Positions 38,178 through 45,220 of a DNA stretch of 45,220 nucleotides are shown here, one piece after another. Below the pieces are notes generated by a model. That model ran no database searches. It was not told the DNA's origin and saw only the letters and a program-made list of their open reading frames with translations. A program made the translations under genes and the position numbers. The first letter of the stretch is position 1, and the number at the start of each line of letters is the position of its first letter. The stretch comes from an uncultured Eubacteriales bacterium (GTDB lineage: Bacteria > Bacillota > Clostridia > Christensenellales > Aristaeellaceae), in assembly GCA_902781945.1 (NCBI GenBank), contig CACZLE010000035.1, forward strand, positions 1 through 45,220, read 5' to 3'.

Positions 38178-38741
38178 ATGCTGATTTTCATAGGCCTGGG
38201 CAATCCGGGCGCGCAGTATGCGCATACGCGGCACAACGCGGGCTTTGAGGTCATCGAGCGCCTGTCCCGGCGGTGGAATATCACCGTGGACCGGTCCCGG
38301 TGCCACGGCCTGGTGGGCGAAGGGCGGCTGGAGGGCCAGCGGGTGGTGCTGATCAAGCCCCAAACCTTCATGAACCTGAGCGGCGATTGCGTGGCCGAGG
38401 CCCTGCATTGGTACAAGGCGGAGCCCAAGGACGTGATGGTTTTTTCCGACGATATCGATTTGCCCCTGGGCGCGGTGCGCGTGCGGCCCTTCGGCGGCGC
38501 GGGCACCCATAACGGCTGGCGGGATATCCTGCTGAAAACCGGCAGCGACCGCTTCCCCCGGGTGCGCGTGGGCGTGGGCGGCAAGCCCCCCGAATGGGAT
38601 CTGGCGGATTGGGTGCTGTCCCGCTATGCGGCGGAGGACCAGCCCGCCATGGACGAGGCCTTCCAGAAGGCCGCCGAGGCGGCGGAGTGCTTCGCCCTGC
38701 ATGGCATCGAGGAGGCCATGAACAGGTATAACAGAAAATAA
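38178..38741 (+). CDS. pth: Peptidyl-tRNA hydrolase
   Basis: This 187-residue enzyme recycles tRNA from stalled peptidyl-tRNA. Visible family positions are GLGNPGAQYAHTRHNAGFEVI, FMNLSG, DIDLPLGAVRVR and GTHNG; the catalytic His in RHNAG is intact. The ATG at 38178 is 2 bp after the purR stop; the longer frame lies within purR. Coupling of purR and pth may be an arrangement of this lineage. Confidence 0.95.
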   Translation: MLIFIGLGNPGAQYAHTRHNAGFEVIERLSRRWNITVDRSRCHGLVGEGRLEGQRVVLIKPQTFMNLSGDCVAEALHWYKAEPKDVMVFSDDIDLPLGAVRVRPFGGAGTHNGWRDILLKTGSDRFPRVRVGVGGKPPEWDLADWVLSRYAAEDQPAMDEAFQKAAEAAECFALHGIEEAMNRYNRK

Positions 38742-38746
38742 AAAAC

Positions 38747-38780
38747 CGCCAGTCAGCCATGGACGCCGACTGGCGGCTTT
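38747..38780 (+). terminator. Terminator after pth
   Basis: CCGCCAGTC pairs perfectly with GACTGGCGG (long loop of about 13 bases). A short T tract follows. Confidence 0.75.
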
Positions 38781-38811
38781 GCATAATAATAATGCCAACT
38801 AAGAACTATAC

Positions 38812-39135
38812 AAACAGAAATTTGACGGGGAAGGGGTACGCTTCTCTTTTGCGTCAAAAGAGAAGCAGAAAACCTGCGTTTGTCGCCGTAAAAGCAGCTG
38901 ACGCAGCAAGAAACAAAGTCACAGTCCACCGCTTCCGGGCAGCCAGCTTCGCTGGCGTGCTGTGCGCATAGCGCACAGCGAAAACCGGCGTCAGGCCGGA
39001 GAAAATGAGTAAACTCATTTTTCCGGACTGCCGCCGGTTTTCTTATGCCCGGAAGCTCTCTTTGCGACTTCCAAGTTACAGGATTATAAGGGCCGCGGAG
39101 GCCCTTATCGTTCCCCCCCTTGCCAATTTCTGTTT
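38812..39135. repeat. Structured noncoding element with terminal inverted repeats (copy 1)
   Basis: The 11-mer AAACAGAAATT (38812-38822) appears inverted at 39125-39135, enclosing 324 bp without a gene. Inside are perfect or near-perfect hairpins: GCTTCTCTTTT/AAAAGAGAAGC (38840-38866), GCCAGC-ttc-GCTGGC, GCTGTGCGC-ata-GCGCACAGC, a nested AAAACCGGC...GCCGGTTTT arm holding ATGAGT-aa-ACTCAT, and ATAAGGGCC-gcgga-GGCCCTTAT near the right end. No coding capacity is seen. It behaves like a MITE or a REP-type element, or it may be transcribed as a structured RNA. A relative starts at 44912. Confidence 0.75.
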
Positions 39136-39162
39136 ATAAATGTTTTTAATCAGGAATCAGTA

Positions 39163-40530
39163 TTAATCTTTTTTGTGCAGCCATGCGTCTCCCCGCATGC
39201 GCAGATGGAAGGCCAAACCTCTGATTGCCCATTCGCACACCAGGGCGATCCAGATGCCGGGCACGCCCAGCCCCGCGGGAATGGCCAGCACATAGCCCAG
39301 GACCACGCGGCACAGGGCCAGGGCGGCCACGGACACCGCGCCGGTGAATACCGCGTCCCCGGCCACCCGCAGCACCATGGCGGGGATATTGCCGTTGCAC
39401 CAGAACAGCGGCATGCCCGCCGCGCCGATGGTGAGGGCGGTGTAGATGATGTGCCGGCCCGCGTCGCTGGCGCGGTAGAGCTTGAGCAGCAGCGGCGTCA
39501 GGGGATAGAGCACCAGCACCGTGCCCAGCAGCACGAAGCGCCCAATGCGGATCAGGCTGTCGCAGTAGCGGCGGGTCAGATCATAACGCTTTGCCCCGTA
39601 GCATTGGCCGCACACCGTACCCGCCAGGGCGGAGAGCGCGCCCGCGGTGGTGTTGTACAGGTTCAGGATGGAGTTGCTCACCGCGTGGGCCGCAAGATCT
39701 GTGGTGGTCAGCCGGGCCAGGTACACCTGCACCAGCAGCATGCCGCCCTGCATCAGCAGGGATTCCATGGCGATGGGCGCGCCGAGGGACGCGATCTCCC
39801 GGGTCACCTGGGGACGGAAGCGGAAGAAATCCCGCCCGCGCACGGCGTAGGTGTTGTGTACCCGCAGCAGCCATACCAGCGCCAGCCCCATACCCAGGGT
39901 GCGGGCCACGATGTAGGACAGGCCCGAGCCCGTGACGCCCAGCCCCAGGATGTTGATGAACAGCAGGCTCAGCAGCAGGTGGGACACGTTGATCACAATG
40001 GTGAGCAGCAGGCTGGAGCGGGTATCGCCCAGGTTGCGGAAAATGTTGAAAACAGCGTTGAAAATGGAAAAGGGAATGAAGGAAATGGCCATCATGCGCA
40101 TATAGCGCACGGCGTATTCCACCAGCAGCGGCTCCACGCGGGGATAGAGCAGGCGCACCAGCACGTCCGCCCCGGCGTACAGCAGCAGGCTCAATACCAG
40201 GGACACCGCCCCGCACAGGCCCGTCACTTCGCCGATGGCGTGGCGGAGCTCCAGCGCGTCGCCGCTGCCCTTGGCCCGGGCCACCACGATGGCCCCGCCC
40301 GTGGCCAGGCTGGTGAACATCAGCGATACCATGCCGTTCACCGTGCCCACCATGGATACCGCCGCGATGGCCGCCTCGCCCACCGAGGACACCATGGCCG
40401 TGGACAGCATGCTGATGAAGAAAATGAAAAACTGATCCAGCGTCAGCGTCCAGAACATCTTTTGCAGTTCCGGATAGGTGAACTGGTTGGAATTCAGCAG
40501 CTCGTTCAGCCGCTCCCCGGGTCGTTTCAT
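39163..40530 (-). CDS. MATE-family multidrug/cation exporter
   Basis: This 455-residue transporter has 12 hydrophobic segments in two six-helix halves, typical of the MATE (MatE) family: the first half includes FWTLTLDQFFIFFISMLS and FTSLATGGAIVVA, the second GAPIAMESLLMQGG and AGALSALAGTVCGQ. The ATG at 40530 follows GGAGGCG. MATE exporters use sodium or proton gradients to expel cationic drugs or other solutes; the substrate is unknown. It has no obvious operon partner. Confidence 0.92.
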   Translation of the reverse strand: MKRPGERLNELLNSNQFTYPELQKMFWTLTLDQFFIFFISMLSTAMVSSVGEAAIAAVSMVGTVNGMVSLMFTSLATGGAIVVARAKGSGDALELRHAIGEVTGLCGAVSLVLSLLLYAGADVLVRLLYPRVEPLLVEYAVRYMRMMAISFIPFSIFNAVFNIFRNLGDTRSSLLLTIVINVSHLLLSLLFINILGLGVTGSGLSYIVARTLGMGLALVWLLRVHNTYAVRGRDFFRFRPQVTREIASLGAPIAMESLLMQGGMLLVQVYLARLTTTDLAAHAVSNSILNLYNTTAGALSALAGTVCGQCYGAKRYDLTRRYCDSLIRIGRFVLLGTVLVLYPLTPLLLKLYRASDAGRHIIYTALTIGAAGMPLFWCNGNIPAMVLRVAGDAVFTGAVSVAALALCRVVLGYVLAIPAGLGVPGIWIALVCEWAIRGLAFHLRMRGDAWLHKKD

Positions 40531-40765
40531 GGCGCGCCTCCGCAGCAATCACTTGTGCGCCCACAGTATACAGGAAAATGGAGCGGAAAGAAAGAGGAAA
40601 AAAGAAAGAATTTGGATATTTTACAGCCCTTGCGTTTTTTCTTGGCGTGGGATTCCTTACCTTGTGCTGCTATTCCCCAATAAAGGAGACATTTAAAAAC
40701 AGGAATTGGCGGGGGAGACGTCGGAGGCTGCAATCAATTAAATAAAAATTATTTTCATTTTCATA
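40531..40765. other. Intergenic region upstream of the MATE gene
   Basis: No gene is visible. The minus strand has a possible -10 (TATACT) about 35 bp before the MATE start. A single sequence resembling the inverted-repeat end (ACAGGAATTGGCGGGGG, 40699-40715) suggests a decayed copy of the element at 38812. The rest is AT-rich. Confidence 0.5.
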
Positions 40766-40793
40766 TTGACAAATACAAAAACCGTGATAAAAT
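40766..40793 (+). promoter_or_regulatory. Promoter of the metal-related genes
   Basis: TTGACA (40766-40771) and TAAAAT (40788-40793) are 16 bp apart. TGAAA-tcggt-TTTCA (40793-40807) is an inverted repeat over the likely start of transcription and could be an operator. Upstream sequence is a run of A/T. Confidence 0.65.
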
Positions 40794-40799
40794 GAAATC

Positions 40800-40907
40800 G
40801 GTTTTCAAAATCAAATGTTTTGAGAGCAGCCGAACCAGGATCAACGCCGAAAGGCTTGATCATAAAATGGAGGCCGGTGCAAACCGGTGAGAAAGGAGGA
40901 ATGGACA
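40800..40907 (+). ncRNA. Structured leader with two GNRA-loop hairpins
   Basis: The leader of about 108 bases contains GATCAA(C)GCC-GAAA-GGCTTGATC (9 bp with one bulge, 40839-40861) and CCGGT-GCAA-ACCGG (40874-40887), the latter ending 4 bases before GAAAGGAGG. Both loops are GNRA tetraloops. Such an arrangement next to a ribosome site would fit a cis-acting RNA that controls translation. It does not match any riboswitch class I know in full. Confidence 0.45.
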
Positions 40908-41207
40908 ATGAGCAATGCGAAACGTGCCGCTGCACTGATCACATGCATCGGCATGATCCTTGTCTTGTTCACTTCTTCCGCTTACATCGCGCACGAGGCA
41001 GGTCATATCTGCGTCGGCGAGGAGTGCGAGGTCTGCGAGCGCATCGAGGAGGTCAAGGCCATGCTGCATGGCTTTGCTTTGGCGATCGTCGCGGTTCTCC
41101 TGGTGCTTGCCGTCCTGTCTCTCCATCGTGCCCTCCATACGATGGAAGGACTTTGCCTGCACGCTCCGTGCACCCTGGTAAGCTGGAAGGTCCGGCTCAA
41201 CAATTGA
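40908..41207 (+). CDS. Small membrane protein with Cys/His metal-binding-like motif
   Basis: This 99-residue protein starts at ATG 40908, 8 bases after AAAGGAGG. It has two membrane segments (about residues 8-28 and 52-72). Directly after the first comes a potential metal site with His29, His33, Cys35, Cys40 and Cys43 (HEAGHICVGEECEVC). Short proteins of this look are found beside metal ABC components in Clostridia, according to my recollection. The next gene is a ZnuA-type receptor, so an accessory role in zinc or manganese handling is possible. No enzymatic domain is recognised. Confidence 0.7.
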   Translation: MSNAKRAAALITCIGMILVLFTSSAYIAHEAGHICVGEECEVCERIEEVKAMLHGFALAIVAVLLVLAVLSLHRALHTMEGLCLHAPCTLVSWKVRLNN

Positions 41208-41224
41208 ACTGAAGGCCTGACATG

Positions 41225-41316
41225 CAAGGCATCGTTTTTCCCGGAGACCGGCATCGCGCGCGGACTGCCCTGAGCCGCGGCGCGCCGGATGAAAGGAAAC
41301 ATGCCTTGTGTTTTTT
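41225..41316 (+). terminator. Possible terminator or attenuator before the ZnuA-type gene
   Basis: CAAGGCAT (41225-41232) can pair with ATGCCTTG (41301-41308), directly followed by TGTTTTTT. The 68-base interior holds further GC-rich self-complementary parts. A read-through structure between the two metal genes is possible. Confidence 0.4.
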
Positions 41317-41362
41317 GTGCCCAAATTACAGATCAATTGATTGAGATTCGGAGGAAAACGAT

Positions 41363-42316
41363 ATGAAAAAGTTTGTTTCTACCCTGGCCGCGTTTGTCAT
41401 GCTCCTGTCCTGCCTGATGGCCCCCGCTGCTCTGGCGGACGATAAGATCAGCGTCGTCACCACCATCTTCCCGATTTATGACTGGGTGCGCCAGGTGGCG
41501 GGCGATAACCTTTCCAACATCGATCTGACCATGCTGCTGGACAACGGCGTGGATCTGCATTCCTACCAGCCCACCGCCCAGGATATTATGAAGGTGTCCA
41601 ACGCCGACCTGTTCATCTATGTGGGCGGCGAAAGCGACGAATGGGTGGAGGATGTGCTGGAAGCAGCCCCAAATGCCGATTTCCGCGCCATCAACCTGGT
41701 GGAAGCCATGGGCGAGGATATCAAGATGGAAGAAATGGTGGAAGGCATGGAGCACGCCGAAGAAGAGGATGAGGAAGAAGCCGACGAGCACGTATGGCTC
41801 AGCCTGCACAACGCTGAAAAGCTGGTAAAGGTCATTGCCGACGTCCTGGCCGAAATCGACGGGGAACATGCGGACACCTATCTGAATAACGCCAAAGAGT
41901 ATGAGAAAAAGCTGTCTGCGTTGGATGAAAGGTATAAGGAAACCATATCCTCCGCCGCATTTGACACGTTGCTTTTCGCGGATCGCTTCCCGTTCCGCTA
42001 TCTGACGGACGACTATGATCTGAAATACTACGCGGCCTTTTCCGGCTGCTCGGCGGAAAGTGAGGCCAGCTTTGACACGGTGGCCTTTCTGATCGGAAAG
42101 CTCAATGAATTGGCGCTGCCTGCTGTGATTCGCCTGGAGGATGGAAGAATCAACATTGCGGACACGATCATCCGGGATTCCGCCACGAAAGACCAGCGGA
42201 TTGTGATTCTGCATTCCATGCAGCAGATTACCGGGGAGGACGTGCGGACAGGCATTTCTTACCTGTCCGTCATGGAAGATAATCTGAATGCTCTCCGGGA
42301 GGCGCTCAATCCCTGA
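41363..42316 (+). CDS. ZnuA-type metal ABC substrate-binding protein
   Basis: The product is a 317-residue receptor of cluster A-I (ZinT/ZnuA/TroA-like). A signal peptide ends ALA before DD. Likely metal ligands are His66 (GVDLHSYQPT) and His143 (DEHVWLS); the third region reads ADRFPFRYL, and SESEAS is followed by acidic residues. Between residues 128 and 142 is an acidic loop (EGMEHAEEEDEEEADE) in the place of the usual His-rich loop. No permease or ATPase gene for metal follows, so this receptor is an orphan in the window. Zinc or manganese is the probable ligand. Confidence 0.88.
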   Translation: MKKFVSTLAAFVMLLSCLMAPAALADDKISVVTTIFPIYDWVRQVAGDNLSNIDLTMLLDNGVDLHSYQPTAQDIMKVSNADLFIYVGGESDEWVEDVLEAAPNADFRAINLVEAMGEDIKMEEMVEGMEHAEEEDEEEADEHVWLSLHNAEKLVKVIADVLAEIDGEHADTYLNNAKEYEKKLSALDERYKETISSAAFDTLLFADRFPFRYLTDDYDLKYYAAFSGCSAESEASFDTVAFLIGKLNELALPAVIRLEDGRINIADTIIRDSATKDQRIVILHSMQQITGEDVRTGISYLSVMEDNLNALREALNP

Positions 42317-42389
42317 GATTTACGATGCGCGGCGGGGGATAAGCTCCGCCGCGTTTTCGTCTTTTTCTTGTATCTCCTTTTGCACCCTC

Positions 42390-42451
42390 TTGACTTTAGT
42401 GCTTTATTGTATTACACTTTAGCACAGTAAAGCAATAAAGCAATTTATTGC
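42390..42451 (+). promoter_or_regulatory. Promoter with clustered inverted repeats
   Basis: TTGACT (42390-42395) and TACACT (42413-42418) are 17 bp apart. TGCTTTATTG (42400-42409) and its perfect inverse CAATAAAGCA (42433-42442), plus GCAATAAA (42432-42439) with inverse TTTATTGC (42444-42451), create three related half-sites spanning the spacer, -10 and leader. This is a strong candidate operator; the regulator is not in the window. Confidence 0.65.
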
Positions 42452-42473
42452 TGCTGCGAAAGGATGATTTGCG

Positions 42474-44045
42474 ATGTTGATCAAAATTGTGATGCTGGTT
42501 TTCTTTTTCGGGCTGATGATCGGCATTGGCCTCTACTGCCGCCGCAACGCCACGGACGTAAACGGCTTTGTTCTGGGCGGCCGGTCCGTGGGTCCCTGGC
42601 TGACGGCCTTTGCCTATGGCACCTCTTATTTTTCCGCCGTTATTTTTGTGGGTTACGCGGGCCAGTTTGGCTGGAAATTCGGCATTGCCGCCACCTGGGT
42701 GGGCATCGGCAACGCCATCATCGGGTCGCTCCTGGCCTGGGTGGTGCTGGGACGCCGTACCCGCATCATGACCCAGCATTTGTCCTCCGCCACCATGCCG
42801 GAGTTCTTCGCCAAGCGCTTTGATTCGCAGGCCCTCAAGATCATCGCCTCCGTGGTCATCTTCATTTTCCTGATCCCTTACACCGCCAGCCTGTACAACG
42901 GCCTCAGCCGCCTGTTTGAAATGGCCTTTGGCATTCCCTACTTCTGGTGCGTGCTGGGCATGTCCGTGCTCACCGCCATCTACGTCATCGCGGGCGGCTA
43001 CATGGCCACCGCCATCAACGACTTCATCCAGGGCATCATCATGCTGGTGGGCATTGTTGCGGTCATCGCCGCGGTGCTGGGCAAAAACGGCGGCTTCATC
43101 GGCTCCCTCAACGGCCTGGCCGCCATCACCGACGAGACGGTCTCCGCCACCCCCGGTATTTTCAATTCTTTCTTCGGGCCTGATCCTCTGAGCCTGCTGG
43201 GCGTGGTGATCCTCACCTCCCTGGGCACCTGGGGCCTGCCCCAAATGGTGGGCAAATTCTACGCCATCAAGAGCGAGGGCGACATCAGCAAGGGCACCAT
43301 CATTTCCACCTTCTTCGCCATCATCGTGGCGGGCGGCTGCTACTTCCTGGGCGGCTTCGGGCGGCTGTTCACCGGCGATCCGGCCATCCAGTACAATGCC
43401 AGCGGTGCCATCGTCTATGACTCCATCGTGCCCGCCATGCTGTCCAACCTGCCGGAGATATTGATCGCCGTCGTCATCATCCTGGTGCTGTCGGCCTCCA
43501 TGTCCACCCTGTCCTCCCTGGTGCTCACCTCCTCCTCCACCATGACGTTGGATCTGCTCAAGGGCCATGTGATCAAGCAGATGGACGAGAAAAAGCAGCT
43601 GCTCATCATGCGCGGCCTCATCGTGGTGTTCATCGCCATATCCGCCATCATCGCCATCATCCAGGTCAATTCTCCCGTGGCCTTCATCGCCCAGGCCATG
43701 GGCGTCAGCTGGGGCGCCATGGCGGGCGCGTTCCTGGCTCCCTTCCTCTATGGCCTGTACTGGAAGCGCGCCACCAAGGCCTCCTGCTGGGTCACCATCC
43801 TGTTCTCCAGCGCCTTTATGACCGTGGACATGCTGTCCAACCTGGGCGTCTTGAACGTCAAGCTGGGTCTGCTCCAGTCGCCCATCAACGCCGGCGCGTT
43901 CTGCATGCTGGCGGGCCTGATCCTGGTGCCCGTGGTCAGCCTGATCACCAAGGCCCCTGCCAAGGCGAAGGTGGACGCGGCCTTCTCCTGCTACGACAAG
44001 ATGGTCACCGTGCCCCAGCGCGAGGCCCTGGCGGACGAAAAATGA
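42474..44045 (+). CDS. Sodium:solute symporter (SSS family)
   Basis: This 523-residue transporter has about 13 membrane segments, with the family features FGLMIGIGLYCRR...FVLGGRSVGPWLTAFAYGTSYFSAV (positions 13-60, in part) and GTWGLPQMVGKFYA. It couples substrate import to Na+; relatives carry proline, pantothenate, sialic acid or monocarboxylates. AAAGGA precedes the ATG. The next gene overlaps by 4 bp and encodes an amidohydrolase, so the substrate may be a compound that the hydrolase cleaves or modifies. Confidence 0.93.
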   Translation: MLIKIVMLVFFFGLMIGIGLYCRRNATDVNGFVLGGRSVGPWLTAFAYGTSYFSAVIFVGYAGQFGWKFGIAATWVGIGNAIIGSLLAWVVLGRRTRIMTQHLSSATMPEFFAKRFDSQALKIIASVVIFIFLIPYTASLYNGLSRLFEMAFGIPYFWCVLGMSVLTAIYVIAGGYMATAINDFIQGIIMLVGIVAVIAAVLGKNGGFIGSLNGLAAITDETVSATPGIFNSFFGPDPLSLLGVVILTSLGTWGLPQMVGKFYAIKSEGDISKGTIISTFFAIIVAGGCYFLGGFGRLFTGDPAIQYNASGAIVYDSIVPAMLSNLPEILIAVVIILVLSASMSTLSSLVLTSSSTMTLDLLKGHVIKQMDEKKQLLIMRGLIVVFIAISAIIAIIQVNSPVAFIAQAMGVSWGAMAGAFLAPFLYGLYWKRATKASCWVTILFSSAFMTVDMLSNLGVLNVKLGLLQSPINAGAFCMLAGLILVPVVSLITKAPAKAKVDAAFSCYDKMVTVPQREALADEK

Positions 44046-44905
44046 TGAAGATCATCGATTTTCACACCCACACCTTTCCCGATGTCATTGCCGCAGCGGC
44101 CATTGCAAAATTGCAGGCGGCATCCCATACCCGGCCCTTTACGGACGGCACGGTCAGGGGACTTCAAAAAAGCATGGCGGAGGCCGGAATCACGGCCTCC
44201 GTTGTGCTGCCCGTAGCCACCCATCCCCGGCAGGTGGTCCACGTCAACGACGCCTCCATCTGCATGAACGAGGCCTCCCGGGAAACGGGCATCTATTCCT
44301 TTGGCTGCATGCATCCGGATTTTCCGGACTGTCAGGCCGAGCTTCGGCGTATCGCCGCGGCGGGGCTGCGGGGGATCAAGCTGCACCCGGTTTATCAGGG
44401 CGTGGACTTTGACGATCCCCGCTTTCTGCGCATATTGGATGCGGCGGCCAGTCTTGATTTGCTGGTGCTGATCCACGCCGGGCTGGACGTGGGCCTTCCC
44501 GGCGCGATGCACGCCACGCCGCGGAAAGTCAAAATCGCCCTGCGCAGCGTGGGCTCCGTCCGCCTGATCCTGGCCCATATGGGCGGCTGGCGCTGCTGGG
44601 ACGAGGTGGGGGAGACCCTGGCCGATACCGGCGCCTTGATCGATACCTCTTTTTCCCTGGGCGCCATGACGCCGGGCGGTGACGGATATTATCAGTCCCC
44701 CTCGGAATTGGCGCTGCTGGAGGAAAAACAGTTTATCTCCCTGATCCGCGTCTTTGGCAGCCGCCGCGTGCTCTTTGGCACCGATTGCCCCTGGGGCGAT
44801 CAGCGAACAGAAATCAAAAAATTCCTCGCCCTGCCGCTGACAGAGGAGGAGCAGCAAGCCATTTTGTGGGAAAATGGAAGCAAACTGTTGGGGATTTCAG
44901 GTTGA
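44042..44905 (+). CDS. Amidohydrolase-family protein (PF04909)
   Basis: This 287-residue TIM-barrel hydrolase shows metal-ligand positions His8/His10 (DFHTHTF), a GIKLHPVYQGVDF strand, LAHMGG and the catalytic Asp in GTDCPWGD. The ATG overlaps the symporter stop by 4 bp (ATGA within AAATGATGAAG), so the two are translationally coupled. Enzymes of this group are decarboxylases or hydrolases of cyclic or aromatic acids. Co-transport with a sodium symporter suggests degradation of an imported acid, but the substrate is unknown. Confidence 0.88.
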   Translation: MMKIIDFHTHTFPDVIAAAAIAKLQAASHTRPFTDGTVRGLQKSMAEAGITASVVLPVATHPRQVVHVNDASICMNEASRETGIYSFGCMHPDFPDCQAELRRIAAAGLRGIKLHPVYQGVDFDDPRFLRILDAAASLDLLVLIHAGLDVGLPGAMHATPRKVKIALRSVGSVRLILAHMGGWRCWDEVGETLADTGALIDTSFSLGAMTPGGDGYYQSPSELALLEEKQFISLIRVFGSRRVLFGTDCPWGDQRTEIKKFLALPLTEEEQQAILWENGSKLLGISG

Positions 44906-44911
44906 TCCCCA

Positions 44912-45220
44912 AAACAGAAATTTAAAGGGGAGAACGAACGGGGCCTTCTCTTTCAGAGCCTGAAAGAGAAGCAGAAAGGGCTGCGTTTAGAGCGTTTGGC
45001 GGATTGGATCATGTTTGGTGTGCGTCAGCGTTTGCGAAGGCTGTCCTGTGCGCGCTCCCGGGCCTATCGGCCTATGTGCGCTGCGCGCACGCACACTACC
45101 GTGTGCCGGGAGCGGTTGGGGTCTCCAGATTTTCGCTCTGGCCCTCACGCTTCGCGCTCGGGATGCGGCGCAGATAACCCAACAATCGCCATCAGCGCAA
45201 CATCCCGAGCGCAGGGCGTG
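44912..45220. repeat. Structured noncoding element (copy 2, cut by the window end)
   Basis: AAACAGAAATT (44912-44922) is followed by GGGG and a hairpin CTTCTCTTTCAG/CTGAAAGAGAAG (44945-44971, 12 bp, 3-base loop) and then GCAGAAA and CTGCGTTT, in the same order as at 38812. Further arms are GCTCCCGG.../...CCGGGAGC and GCGCTCGGGATG.../...CATCCCGAGCGC near 45150-45210. The right end is beyond the window. No gene is seen in these 309 bases. Confidence 0.65.

Noticed and set aside
38742..39162. CRISPR array or small coding gene
   Set aside because: The repeats are inverted and nested, not regularly spaced direct repeats, and frames in this region are short and without a ribosome site.
40740..40800. 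Canonical Zur or Fur box
   Set aside because: The region is AT-rich with partial symmetry but no match to the TCGTAAT-ATTACGA or GATAATGATAATC forms.
40839..40890. Cobalamin riboswitch suggested by GCCGGTGCAAACCGG
   Set aside because: The local match is short; the leader is only about 108 bases and lacks the B12 box and the other conserved core parts.

Overview
The window comes from the chromosome of a GC-rich Firmicute, most likely a gut-type Clostridia lineage (Christensenellales/Oscillospirales-like; this is an inference). The supporting evidence is strong AGGAGG ribosome binding sites, sigma-A promoters with 17-bp spacing, a Bacillus-type PurR, CsoR-CopA, BspA-like leucine-rich repeats, and signal peptides of the MKK...A(L/H)A type. 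I saw no rRNA, tRNA, CRISPR array, transposase or phage gene. The high GC content opens many long antisense reading frames, which I treated as shadows.

Layout. 1-5.1 kb: a minus-strand operon of MoxR AAA ATPase, DUF58 protein and membrane transglutaminase, preceded by a small membrane protein. 5.2-11.7 kb: a complete oligopeptide ABC importer (binding protein, two permeases, one fused double ATPase). 11.7-13.5 kb: a BrnT-type toxin with a non-BrnA partner, a YbjQ-family protein and an unknown secreted protein. 13.5-16.4 kb: csoR-copA with two CsoR-type operators. 16.5-19.4 kb: a CdaR/PucR-type regulator divergent from a broken, apparently chimeric opine-dehydrogenase-like gene, then an AEC permease. 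19.4-20.1 kb: two small unknown genes. 20.2-25.4 kb: a ChvE/GguAB-type sugar importer with two different permeases. 25.5-35.2 kb: an arginine cluster, argG - amino-acid ABC importer (3 genes) - argF - carA - carB, in which carB is fused in frame to a complete dapF. 35.3-38.8 kb: a secreted LRR/Cys-rich protein, a YhcH-family protein, then purR-pth. 38.8-39.14 kb: a 324-bp highly structured noncoding element with terminal inverted repeats; a second member begins at 44.91 kb and runs off the window. 39.2-40.5 kb: a MATE exporter. 40.7-42.3 kb: a structured leader, a small Cys/His membrane protein and a ZnuA-type metal-binding protein. 42.4-44.9 kb: a sodium:solute symporter and an amidohydrolase in one operon behind a promoter with clustered inverted repeats.

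How the parts work together. CarAB makes carbamoyl phosphate, ArgF makes citrulline and ArgG makes argininosuccinate; the ABC importer inside the cluster probably brings in a basic or related amino acid, and the argG promoter carries ARG-box-like repeats. Binding-protein genes are repeatedly separated from their ABC partners by hairpins (7231, 24241, 33101), consistent with higher expression of the binding protein.

Best candidates for something new: the CarB-DapF fusion, the structured inverted-repeat element family, the leader plus Cys/His protein next to ZnuA, the BrnT toxin with its unusual partner, and the chimeric junction near 18150.
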